Shown here piece by piece: positions 9,017 through 17,019 of a stretch of DNA of 64,000 bases. The notes under the pieces are model-generated. The model saw only the letters and a list, made by a program, of their open reading frames with translations, was not told the origin of the DNA and did no database searches. The stretch covers positions 434,001 through 498,000 of the forward strand of contig NZ_WOCD01000005.1 in NCBI RefSeq assembly GCF_009728465.1, given 5' to 3'. The first letter of the stretch is position 1. Each line of letters begins with the position of its first letter. The stretch is from Psychrosphaera haliotis. Its GTDB lineage: Bacteria > Pseudomonadota > Gammaproteobacteria > Enterobacterales > Alteromonadaceae. Position numbers and translations under genes: made by a program.

Positions 9017-10608
9017 ATGAAGTCCGCACCTCTGCACAAAAACGAATCAGCTCGTATACAAAAACTTTTGGAATACGAAGTTCTTGATACCGAGGCCGAA
9101 AAATCTTTTGATGACTTGACTGAGTTAGCTTCGGAAATATGCGGTACGCCAATTTCCTTAATTAGCTTAGTTGACCCAAACCGGCAGTGGTTCAAAAGCA
9201 AAGTAGGTTTAGGCGCAAATGAGACGGAGCGCGATATCGCTTTTTGTAGCCATGCCATTCTTCAAGATGAAGTATTTGAAGTTGAAGATGCAACAAAAGA
9301 TGAACGCTTTTTTGACAATCCATTAGTCACTAGCAATCCAGATATTCGGTTTTACGCAGGCATGCCTTTAATTTCTCCTGATGGTCTTCCTATTGGCACC
9401 TTATGTGTTATCGACCGAGAGCCTAAAAAGTTAGCTGAGCACCAACGAAAAGCGTTGAAGATCCTTGGTAGCGAAGTTATTAGTAAACTTGAGTTGAGAG
9501 TTAAGACAAAACGTTTAGAGCAGGCGAATCAGTTCAAAACTGAATTTTTATCTAACATGTCTCATGAAATCCGTACTCCTCTTAATGCTATTTTAGGCTT
9601 CACTGATTTAGTATTAAATAATGCCGAAGAGTATTTAAAAACACCTATTGCTAAAACCTACCTAGAAAACATAGATTTCAGTTCGAAACACTTGTTGTCG
9701 ATGATTAACGCCGTATTAGATTTAAGTAAAATTGAAGCGGGTAAAATGGAACTTGAGCCTAATCAATTTGATATATGCGACACGCTAGACAACTTATTAA
9801 ACATGCTTAATGTTAAAGCTTCACAAAGTAACATTAAAATTGTTCACTCATATACGTCGGACAGTAATTTTGACGTATACCTCGACGCAGGCAAGTTTTC
9901 ACAAATCGTCATTAACTTAGTGAGCAACGCCATAAAGTTTTCACCGTCCGATTCAACGATACAACTCAATCTAAAGATTGAAAATAACCTAATACTTATC
10001 GATATTATTGACCAAGGTATCGGTATAGCAGAAGAAGACTTACCGACAATATTTGACAAGTACCATCAAGTAGGTCAAAAAGCGCAGGAGGAACAGGCTT
10101 AGGCTTGAGTATTACGCTAGGTTTGGTTGAGCTTATGGAAGGTGAAATTTCACTAAAAAGTTCAGTTAATGTTGGTACCCACGTTAGTATTTCTATTCCA
10201 CTGACTCCACCGCCAGCAGCTTCTGCAAATACAGAAGAAAGTATTGAAAAACCTATTCCAGAAGGACTCCGTATTTTAGTTGTCGAAGACAACATGATAA
10301 ACCAGGTCTTGGTTAAGGCGATGTTAGAAAACTTAAATTGCGTGGTAACCCTTACGGACTTAGGAAAAGAAAGCGCCGAGCTGTATAAAAACCATGAGTT
10401 TGATTTAGTCTTAATGGATATTAATCTTCCTGATATTAATGGCTTTGAAGCAACCGAACTGATAAAAGCACATGACCCAGATAGCATAGTGGTTGCACTA
10501 ACTGCAGATGTTTTTTCTCACGAAAATGAAAAACTCTTTAAACATAAACTTACTAAACCAATTTCGCTAGACGGACTCAAACAAACCTTGTCGGGTTTAT
10601 TTGGTTAA
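9017..10608 (+). CDS. Hybrid sensor histidine kinase (GAF-HisKA-HATPase-REC), frameshifted as read
   Basis: A soluble hybrid kinase of about 530 residues. A GAF domain (about 20-165) ends in AGMPLISPDGLPIGTLCVIDREP; HisKA follows with the phospho-His in SNMSHEIRTPLNAILGF; the HATPase N box is INLVSNAIKFS and its G1 box IDQGIGI. The frame then stops at 10102. A second frame continues with GGTGLGLSITLGLVELM (G2 box), and then a receiver with ILVVEDN and the phosphoacceptor in VLMDINLPD. Adding one A to the A5 run at 10077-10081 joins them exactly. Last gene of the psd run. Probably intact in the organism. Confidence 0.85.
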
Positions 10609-10624
10609 TTGGTTAATTGGTTAT
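10601..10624 (+). repeat. TTGGTTAA short tandem repeat at the kinase stop codon
   Basis: Three 8-base units, TTGGTTAA TTGGTTAA TTGGTTAT, begin inside the last codons of the kinase; the stop codon TAA (10606-10608) is part of the first unit. Confidence 0.8.
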
Positions 10625-10658
10625 TTGAGCCATTTAAAAACGAATCTATCAATCTTTG

Positions 10659-10705
10659 TTTAGGTTTAGGTTTAGGTTTAGGTTTAGGTTTAGGTTTAGG
10701 TTTAG
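10659..10705. repeat. Telomere-like (TTTAGG)n hexamer array
   Basis: Seven perfect TTTAGG units run from 10659 to 10700, with a partial eighth (TTTAG) reaching into the epmA stop codon at 10702-10704. The array lies between the convergent kinase and epmA genes. Read in the epmA frame it is ACC TAA repeated, so it adds a stop codon every six bases. Such pure microsatellites are prone to length change by slippage. Confidence 0.95.
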
Positions 10706-11700
10706 CAGCGAGAGACATCAAAGCTAATAACGTCCGCAATAGATTTTGCACCAACTTTTAGCATGAACAACCTATCGATGCCAACGGCAACGCCAGCACA
10801 AGACGGTAAGCCTACCGTAAGTGCATCTATCAGGTTGTGGTCTATTGGTTTAGCAGCTTTATTAATGCTTAGTCGTTGCTGATTGTCTTTTTCGAATCGT
10901 TGCAACTGCTCTACTTCACTTTGCAGCTCAAAATAACCATTCGCCAATTCTACGCCTTTAAAATAAAGCTCAAATCGATGGGATACTTGTTCATTTTCTG
11001 AATTCACTTTAGCTAATGCCGCTTGCGAAGATGGAAAGTCATAAACAAAACAAGGCTGCCAACTTTTACTTTTTGGGTCAAAACCAAGTGTAGGTTCAAT
11101 TAGGATGCTGAATAACCATTGCAGCAACGTATCTTTGTTCGTTTCTGCCTCAACCCAATCGTCATTTGGGCTATGTGATAACACTACTACCTTTAACTCT
11201 TCCAATGACTCCTGCATTGGGTCTATACCTAAAGTCTCTATAAAAACCTGCTGATAATTGACTCTTAATCCGCGCTCACAATTAAGAAGATGTTGTAGCA
11301 AGTCATCAAGTTCATCCATTAGCTGATGTTCATCAAAGTCTGGCCTGTACCATTCAAGCATAGTGAACTCAGGATTATGAAATCGCCCAGCGGTTTCGTT
11401 TCTAAAAGCTTTAGATATTTGAAAAATAGGACCTGAACCGGCGCAAAGCAGTCTTTTCATAGCAAATTCTGGAGATGTTTGAAGATAAAGTGTTTTATTT
11501 TCGCCGGACGTATCGTGCTCAAAGTTTGTATTAAATGCATCTAAATGAACATCAGTAACAGTGCCCTGACTTAACAGTGGCGTTTCCACTTCTACAACAT
11601 GACGACTTGCAAAAAAATGACGAATATCAGAGATAAAGGCCGCACGTTGCTTTAAAGTTTCGATGTTGCTGCTGGGTTGCCAAGAGGTGCTATTGTTCAT
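10702..11700 (-). CDS. epmA: EF-P--(R)-beta-lysine ligase
   Basis: 332 residues. A class II lysyl-tRNA synthetase paralogue lacking the anticodon-binding domain; it attaches beta-lysine to elongation factor P. Class II motifs are visible: motif 2 as FRNETAGRFHNPEFTMLEWYR and motif 3 near the C-terminus as GVAVGIDRLFML. The length and C-terminal ending are typical of EpmA. It lies downstream of efp on the same strand behind a terminator, and epmB is divergent from efp, so the ligase, the substrate and the lysine aminomutase are clustered. The stop codon sits in the hexamer array. Confidence 0.95.
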   Translation of the reverse strand: MNNSTSWQPSSNIETLKQRAAFISDIRHFFASRHVVEVETPLLSQGTVTDVHLDAFNTNFEHDTSGENKTLYLQTSPEFAMKRLLCAGSGPIFQISKAFRNETAGRFHNPEFTMLEWYRPDFDEHQLMDELDDLLQHLLNCERGLRVNYQQVFIETLGIDPMQESLEELKVVVLSHSPNDDWVEAETNKDTLLQWLFSILIEPTLGFDPKSKSWQPCFVYDFPSSQAALAKVNSENEQVSHRFELYFKGVELANGYFELQSEVEQLQRFEKDNQQRLSINKAAKPIDHNLIDALTVGLPSCAGVAVGIDRLFMLKVGAKSIADVISFDVSRC

Positions 11701-11738
11701 ATTTATGTTTCTTTGTAATCCGATACGTTAAATTAAAA

Positions 11739-11767
11739 ACAAAAAAAGAGCCTCTACGCGACTCTTA
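11739..11767 (-). terminator. Intrinsic terminator after efp
   Basis: On the minus strand, AAGAGTC (11766-11760) pairs with GGCTCTT (11752-11746), with one G-T pair, followed by a run of T (11739-11745). It separates efp from epmA. Confidence 0.65.
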
Positions 11768-11847
11768 ATTTTTATGCACATGTTAATTTGTGCTAACTCA
11801 TAAAGCTAAACGCACACTTTTAAAGGTACGCATTTAACTTATTAGAG

Positions 11848-12417
11848 TTATTTTTGTGCTCTACCAACATATTCGCCATTGCGAGTATCTACACGAATCA
11901 CTTCACCCGTTTGCACGAATAAAGGAACACGTACAACCGCACCTGTGCTTAATGTAGCTGGTTTACCACCAGTACCAGCTGTATCACCTTTAAGGCCTGG
12001 GTCTGTTTCAGTAATTTCTAATTCAACAAAATTAGGCGGTGCTACTGCAATTGGGTTACCATTCCACAACGTTAGCGTACAAACGTCGTTTTCTACTAGC
12101 CACTTTACAGAATCCGCAACGGCTTTTTCATCAGCAGCAATCTGCTCGAATGTATCGTTGTTCATGAAGTGCCAGAACTCGCCGTCTGAATATAAGTAAG
12201 CTAGTTCAGTATCCATTACGTCTGCACCTTCAACTGATTCGCCAGACTTAAATGTTTTCTCTAGAACTTTACCGCTAACTAATTTACGGATGCGAACACG
12301 GTTAAAAGCTTGGCCTTTACCAGGTTTAACAATTTCATTTTCTAAAATATTGCAAGGCTCGCCGTCGATCATTAATTTTAGGCCAGCTTTAAATTGGTTT
12401 GTGCTGAATGAAGCCAT
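11848..12417 (-). CDS. efp: Elongation factor P
   Basis: 189 residues. Binds ribosomes stalled at polyproline and stimulates peptide-bond formation. The modified lysine is K34 in the loop VKPGKGQAF, the site for beta-lysylation by EpmA. The open frame runs upstream to 12654, but the start at 12417 ([14 protein letters not shown]) gives the family length and has AGAGGA close before it. The three-barrel layout ends in [13 protein letters not shown]. It is divergent from epmB with start codons about 40 bases apart. Confidence 0.97.
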   Translation of the reverse strand: MASFSTNQFKAGLKLMIDGEPCNILENEIVKPGKGQAFNRVRIRKLVSGKVLEKTFKSGESVEGADVMDTELAYLYSDGEFWHFMNNDTFEQIAADEKAVADSVKWLVENDVCTLTLWNGNPIAVAPPNFVELEITETDPGLKGDTAGTGGKPATLSTGAVVRVPLFVQTGEVIRVDTRNGEYVGRAQK

Positions 12418-12444
12418 GTCATCCTCTAAGTAGATTAATACCAA

Positions 12445-12472
12445 AATATAAGTGAAACGAATGATACAACAA
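12445..12472 (-). promoter_or_regulatory. Candidate efp promoter, overlapping the epmB start
   Basis: On the minus strand, TTGTTG (12472-12467) is followed after 16 bases by TATATT (12450-12445), about 28 bases ahead of the efp start codon. If used, it overlies the first codons of epmB. Prediction by eye only. Confidence 0.35.
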
Positions 12473-13465
12473 GCAAACCTATCTGTTGAGCCCCAATGGC
12501 AAAAAGAATTGAAACAAAGCTTCTCACGACTGGATGATTTGCTGTCATTTTTACAAATAAGTACTGAAAATATAGACCAACACAGCGAAGCCAGACGCCT
12601 TTTTTCGATGCGCGTACCAAAGCCATTCGCTAAATTAATGATGCCAGGTGACATAGACGATCCTTTGCTAAAGCAAGTGATGCCTAGTGTTCAGGAGTTT
12701 GAGACCAAAGCAGGGTTTATTACCGACCCACTTGATGAACACAATTCAGCGCAACCTGGCTTATTGCATAAATACAAGTCTAGGGTGCTTATCATGTTCA
12801 AAACCGGCTGCGCTGTAAATTGCCGTTATTGTTTTAGACGACACTTTCCATATGCAGATAATTCGGTAAATAAATCGCAACTTAAACAACATTTACAATA
12901 TTTAGAGGATCACTCTGAAATAAATGAAGTGATTTTAAGTGGAGGCGATCCACTAATGGCAAAAGACGATGCCACCTCATGGTTTGTATCGCAACTAGAG
13001 CTCATTCCAAATATTAAACGTTTACGTATCCACACTCGACTGCCGGTGGTAATTCCATCAAGAATTACACAAGCTCTTTGTGACATTCTTAAAAACAGCC
13101 GATTAAAAACCATAATGGTTTTGCACATTAATCATGAAAATGAGATTTCACCTGAGCTGGCCAATGGTTTACTAAAGTTAAAGCAAGCTAATTGCACCCT
13201 GTTAAACCAAGCCGTTTTACTCAAGAACATCAATGATAACGTTGCAACACAAGTCAACTTGAGTGAACGATTATTTGAGGTTGGGATACTGCCTTATTAC
13301 TTACATTTATTTGATAAGGTTGATGGTGCGAGTCACTTCAACGTAGACGAGGCTGACGCTAAACGAGTTTATGGACAAATGTTAGTAGAATTGCCTGGTT
13401 TTTTAATGCCTAAGTTAGTGAGAGAAATAGGGGGAGAGGCCAGCAAAACGCCAATTAGCCTCTAA
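12461..13465 (+). CDS. epmB: EF-P beta-lysylation protein EpmB (lysine 2,3-aminomutase family)
   Basis: 334 residues. A radical SAM, PLP-dependent enzyme that makes (R)-beta-lysine for EF-P. The [4Fe-4S] cysteines are in [15 protein letters not shown], the SAM region in [13 protein letters not shown], and the C-terminus [16 protein letters not shown] matches the short EpmB form, as opposed to the longer catabolic KamA. ATG at 12461 is chosen; an in-frame GTG lies at 12452. Divergent from efp. EpmC, the EF-P hydroxylase, is not in the window. Confidence 0.95.
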   Translation: MIQQANLSVEPQWQKELKQSFSRLDDLLSFLQISTENIDQHSEARRLFSMRVPKPFAKLMMPGDIDDPLLKQVMPSVQEFETKAGFITDPLDEHNSAQPGLLHKYKSRVLIMFKTGCAVNCRYCFRRHFPYADNSVNKSQLKQHLQYLEDHSEINEVILSGGDPLMAKDDATSWFVSQLELIPNIKRLRIHTRLPVVIPSRITQALCDILKNSRLKTIMVLHINHENEISPELANGLLKLKQANCTLLNQAVLLKNINDNVATQVNLSERLFEVGILPYYLHLFDKVDGASHFNVDEADAKRVYGQMLVELPGFLMPKLVREIGGEASKTPISL

Positions 13466-13533
13466 CTCTCCCCTAACAACCTAGGATTACGATGGCGCAT
13501 TAAGCTGTAAAGCCAGCACCAAATAACATTACG

Positions 13534-13743
13534 TTATGCGGTAATATTAATTGTAGTCCCTATTAGTCCACCTGTACTGCCAACAGAGGGCGTTGCAAGT
13601 TGAAGTTGAGCCGTACTTGCTAATAGCTGCAATGCGGCCTGACCTTCAATCTCCTGCGCACTTTTGGCTAAGTTAGCCGCCAATGCCTCGCCACCTTCCA
13701 TTGCTTGTGAGGCGATTCCATTACTTGATGATGAAACGAACAC
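13534..13743 (-). CDS. Small protein, YjfB-like in outline
   Basis: 69 residues if translation starts at the GTG at 13743, which has a clear AGGAG seven bases upstream; a longer TTG start at 13770 would include that site and is unlikely. An amphipathic helix (ASQAMEGGEALAANLAKSAQ) is followed by EGQAALQLLAS and a C-terminal tail VGSTGGLIGTTINITA. The layout, helix then a tail ending in a beta-like I-x-I-x, recalls the small YjfB motility family, but I cannot confirm this. It lies alone between epmB and the next plus-strand gene. Confidence 0.55.
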   Translation of the reverse strand: MFVSSSSNGIASQAMEGGEALAANLAKSAQEIEGQAALQLLASTAQLQLATPSVGSTGGLIGTTINITA

Positions 13744-13873
13744 AGTTTTTCTCCTGGTTTGTTTATTCAAGGTACCAATAAAATTACTTAAATTGGATGT
13801 CTCGCTGTTTAGCCTAGTTAATTTCGGTTAAACTAGCCACTATCAGTTATCGGAAAATGCAGGAAAATCTTGA

Positions 13874-14188
13874 GTGGAAAGTTTAATCGTTAGTCTTGAA
13901 GAGAATTTAAAAGAGTTATATCGCAAAGCCATCGACGCCGATAAGTCTATAGATGAATTAAAAAAACAGGGCCACGGTAAGTTTGGCAATATCTTTAAGG
14001 AAGAAGCCGGATTTAACTGCTCGGCTAAAAAGTTTATGCCTTACCTAGAAGAAACCGCTGAGCAAATTTTACAAATCAAAGAGTCTAACCAAACTCCAGC
14101 GATGCAAAAACATGAAATTGAGAGCGTAGTGAAAAAACTGCACGCGCTTCATAGCACTCTAAGCGAGTTTAAAGGTGCTATAAAGTAA
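13874..14188 (+). CDS. Small helical protein, possibly a short PriC-like protein
   Basis: 104 residues, cytoplasmic and helical. The pattern L..LEE.L..L, then F.N.F, then YLEE....L..I, then a closing helix resembles the N-terminal half of primosomal replication protein N'' (PriC), but PriC is usually much longer and no second half follows in any frame before the terminator. GTG start at 13874 with AGGA upstream. Monocistronic and closed by a strong terminator. The PriC suggestion is weak inference; treat as hypothetical. Confidence 0.65.
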   Translation: MESLIVSLEENLKELYRKAIDADKSIDELKKQGHGKFGNIFKEEAGFNCSAKKFMPYLEETAEQILQIKESNQTPAMQKHEIESVVKKLHALHSTLSEFKGAIK

Positions 14189-14257
14189 TCGTTAGACTGC
14201 AAAACAGGTTAATATTCGTTTTATAGCAGCAAGTTATTTCGTTGCTTTAAACATAAG

Positions 14258-14281
14258 AAGCGCTCGTTGAGCGCTTTTTTT
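14258..14281 (+). terminator. Strong intrinsic terminator
   Basis: AAGCGCTC (14258-14265), loop GTT, GAGCGCTT (14269-14276), then continued T to 14281. Serves the small gene ending at 14188; the dUTPase gene converges on it. Confidence 0.9.
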
Positions 14282-14293
14282 ATGCAGTTTATA

Positions 14294-14905
14294 CTACGCT
14301 GGATAAGCTGCTTTTAAACCTTGGTAAACTTTGTCTTTGAAATCAGCTTGTGAAGCATCCGTTGAACGTAAAACGTCCATTAATACTTCATTGTCTTCTT
14401 TGCCATTCCAAATTTTAATATATTCGCCCGTTTTATAACCGTGATCTTGTCTAAAAAAGTTTAATACATTTTTACCGACGTAATGACGGAATAACTCATC
14501 AAAACTTAATTCACTTTGCTCCATCAAGCCTGCAAACGTAGCAACATCAAAACCTTTTGTAGCAAGCGTGTTAGCAACCATAGTTTCAATAGTTTCGGCA
14601 AACGATGCTTCTTTGTTTGGTGTTTTAAGTAACTCCTCAACACTATTTGCAATAACGTCTACAGACTCACCTGATACTAACCTAGCACTTAGGCCAAAGT
14701 GAAAAATGTCAATTAGTTCTAAGTGAACCTGTTCAATATCTGGCTGTTGGTGTTTCCACCACTTCCAACCATAGTGATCTAACATTTCTGCCAATTCAAC
14801 CCACATAGCTCTATGCCAAGCAAAGCCCTGTTTGCGCCACTCTGGATGAACCTTTGTATTCATCTCATCTTGCATAGTCAACATCGTTAAAATTTGCTGT
14901 TGCAT
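14294..14905 (-). CDS. Dimeric dUTP diphosphatase (dUTPase_2, all-alpha NTP pyrophosphatase)
   Basis: 203 residues. Hydrolyses dUTP to dUMP and pyrophosphate, supplying dUMP for thymidylate and keeping uracil out of DNA. It belongs to the all-alpha MazG-like dimeric dUTPases, unrelated to the trimeric Dut fold. Visible signatures: QDEMN near the N-terminus, ELAEMLDHYGWKWWKHQQPD, and ELIDIFHFGLS, which gives the metal-binding E-x-x-D. The start at 14905 (MQQQILTMLTMQDEMN) is preferred over the frame start at 14941 because of a nearby CGGA and family length. A trimeric dut is missing from its usual place between coaBC and slmA in this window. Confidence 0.9.
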   Translation of the reverse strand: MQQQILTMLTMQDEMNTKVHPEWRKQGFAWHRAMWVELAEMLDHYGWKWWKHQQPDIEQVHLELIDIFHFGLSARLVSGESVDVIANSVEELLKTPNKEASFAETIETMVANTLATKGFDVATFAGLMEQSELSFDELFRHYVGKNVLNFFRQDHGYKTGEYIKIWNGKEDNEVLMDVLRSTDASQADFKDKVYQGLKAAYPA

Positions 14906-15026
14906 GATAAATTCCGTTATTTTATTTTTAATTATGCTCATAATAACAGAGCTATTTTTTTATGATAGATGGGCTTGTGAAGGTTGTATGAACTCCGTAC
15001 ACTCAAATAAAAATAATTAACAATAT

Positions 15027-15689
15027 ATGGAATTTAGACCTATGTTTCGCACCCTATTAGTCTCTGTATTATCCGCCAGTTTACTTATCAGTTGTGGTTC
15101 GGATGAATCAAGCAGTGAGCCTGCTCCTGATTATCCTGTATTAGCCAATGACAGCAGTGCAGCTATTGATGTTTCTAGAGGCAATTACGCTTGTTATGAT
15201 ATGACAACGAGCTTTGGCCTAATTAAACTAGCAGTTGATGAGAAATACGCACCGGCCACAGCCGAAAACTTTAAGAATTATGCAACGCTTGGATTTTACG
15301 ATGAACTTATTTTTCATCGAGTGATTGCCAATTTTATGATCCAAGGCGGTGGTTTTGATGCCGAACTAAATAGAATAGAAACAGCAGATGCCATTGACCT
15401 TGAATCTAGAAATGGACTAAAAATTACCGTGGTCGTATTGCGATGGCAAGAACGTCAGCACCAAATTCAGCCACTTCTCAGTTTTTTATTAATACCGTAA
15501 ATAACTCATTCTTAAACCAAAACGAAGCCAGTGATGGTTATGGCTATACAGTGTTTGGCGGTGTTATTGAAGGCATGGACGTCGTAGATGCAATTGAAGC
15601 TGTTAGAAACTGGCAGTGTTGGCGGTATGAGCAATGTGCCCGTGGAGAATGTATTTATTGACTCAGTAAGAGAAGCAACTTGTAGCTAA
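15027..15689 (+). CDS. Lipoprotein cyclophilin-type peptidyl-prolyl isomerase, two frameshifts as read
   Basis: About 220 residues when repaired. The N-terminus has a lipoprotein signal ending in the lipobox LLISC, then a Ser-rich linker and a cyclophilin domain ([36 protein letters not shown]). The frame is lost at an A5 run (15419-15423); adding one A restores [20 protein letters not shown]. It is lost again at AAA (15607-15609); removing one A restores [20 protein letters not shown] and a stop at 15689. The two opposite one-base errors in one gene argue for sequence error. Catalyses proline isomerisation in the periplasm, anchored to a membrane. Confidence 0.85.
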
Positions 15690-15692
15690 TAA

Positions 15693-15723
15693 AAAGGCAA
15701 GCGACTTCTAGTTGCTTGCCTTT
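15693..15723. terminator. Bidirectional terminator
   Basis: AAAGGCAAGC (15693-15702) pairs with GCTTGCCTTT (15714-15723), between the cyclophilin and the convergent DUF3016 gene. Confidence 0.75.
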
Positions 15724-15741
15724 ATGACTGCCTGCTTATGA

Positions 15742-16284
15742 CTACCTGTTTGCCACAAGCGAGTCTTTATTCTCTTCCCAACTCTTGATGATTTTAACTA
15801 AATCACCAGAAAACCAATTATTTAACAGTCGCTTTTCTATTTTAAATGATTCCATACCACTAAACGCCTTGATTCTCTCACCCCTAGCGATGATGTGACG
15901 GTCTTGCAATCGGATAGGTCCTTTTAAGATAGGCTTTCCGTTTTGCTTTAATACTAGATTAAATGCAAAGGCAGGAACCGTACTTTCTTGAATAGCTCTC
16001 ATCTTTCGCGTGATCTGAAAACTATGATCTACTGTACCGGCTAAATCTACATTAACAAATTCCATGTCAATGCTATAACCTTCTGGTAACTCACCTGCTA
16101 ACTTTTCTATCTCCAACTCTAACTGAGTAAACACCTTTGTTCTAAAGTTATCTTTATGGTCGTCAGCAGAATCGATATCAACGTAATTATCTGGGTTTTT
16201 CCAAGTAACCGTTGCTTTTTTTTCATCGGCAAAAGCTGCTGAACTCATCAGCGAAATAAGAATAATTGAATGTAAAAATTTCAT
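15742..16284 (-). CDS. DUF3016 family exported protein (copy 1)
   Basis: 180 residues. A cleavable signal peptide (MKFLHSIILISLMSSAAFA) precedes a mature domain with the DUF3016 features VTWKNPDNYVDI, the FVNVDLAG motif and a C-terminal KRLLNNWF. The start at 16284 is chosen because AAGGAG lies just upstream; the frame extends nine codons further. Periplasmic, function unknown. It is followed upstream on the same strand by a diverged paralogue, so the pair arose by tandem duplication. Confidence 0.85.
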   Translation of the reverse strand: MKFLHSIILISLMSSAAFADEKKATVTWKNPDNYVDIDSADDHKDNFRTKVFTQLELEIEKLAGELPEGYSIDMEFVNVDLAGTVDHSFQITRKMRAIQESTVPAFAFNLVLKQNGKPILKGPIRLQDRHIIARGERIKAFSGMESFKIEKRLLNNWFSGDLVKIIKSWEENKDSLVANR

Positions 16285-16396
16285 GAATCTCTCCTTGTTA
16301 TCAACGGCCAAATATTAGCCACCATCAAGTTTGTTGTCAATTTGAATGCCCTTTAATTTACAAACATTTACACTTTGCTTTACTCGCCCGATTTTA

Positions 16397-16903
16397 TTAA
16401 ATTCTGAAAAATTTATCCCTGGTAAACCATTCTTTTAACATTCTTTTTTCATATCGAAGCGTATCTCCAGAAGAGAGTCGCCCAATTGAGCGATCCATAA
16501 ATGCTAAGTCTTTTAGTTCGAAGTCTTGGTTTTGTATCACGTTGCCGTCTTTAAGAAGTTCTGCTTTAAAGTTTAAGCGTGGCCAGTCATGCTGCCTTAC
16601 CACTCGAATCTCTCGGCTCATGTTAAAGTTATACTCTACTCGGCCAGCTAGATCGATATTAGTGAATACAATATTTAACGAATAACCTGCCGGCAGTTTT
16701 TTAGATAACTTTTGGATATAGTCTTGTAACTTATTTTGCAATCGCGAGGTAAACCGCTTCTGACTTTCATCACTCGCTTTAATATCGCGAAACTCTTTTG
16801 GGTTTTCAAAACTGACGGCTGACTTGTTAGCCTTTTCATTCGCTAAACTACCAAAAGACACGAACAAGCTAGTTGCGATAAATAAAAGATTAAAAATCCT
16901 CAT
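16397..16903 (-). CDS. DUF3016 family exported protein (copy 2)
   Basis: 168 residues, signal peptide MRIFNLLFIATSLFVSFGSLA. It shares with its neighbour the motifs VSFENPKEFRDI, VFTNIDLAGRVEYNF and KRMLKEWF, but the C-terminus is about a dozen residues shorter, ending in RDKFFRI. The 112 bases to the next gene of the pair contain no obvious terminator, so co-transcription is possible. Periplasmic; function unknown. Confidence 0.8.
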   Translation of the reverse strand: MRIFNLLFIATSLFVSFGSLANEKANKSAVSFENPKEFRDIKASDESQKRFTSRLQNKLQDYIQKLSKKLPAGYSLNIVFTNIDLAGRVEYNFNMSREIRVVRQHDWPRLNFKAELLKDGNVIQNQDFELKDLAFMDRSIGRLSSGDTLRYEKRMLKEWFTRDKFFRI

Positions 16904-17019
16904 GTTTTTCCTCTTGCGTTAAAGGTGAAACTTTCACATAGTCATACCATACTACATGGTTGAATCTAACTTAACAGGTTTGCCCTTCTCTATTAATACT
17001 AGTTCAAATTGGAATTCCT

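Noticed and set aside
10077..10102. Programmed frameshifting at the A5 run of the hybrid kinase
   Set aside because: Seven other one-base breaks of both signs occur in the window, and no slippery heptamer with a downstream structure is seen; read error is simpler.
10659..10705. A linear-chromosome end or telomere
   Set aside because: The array lies between ordinary convergent genes in the middle of the chromosome, with seven units only.
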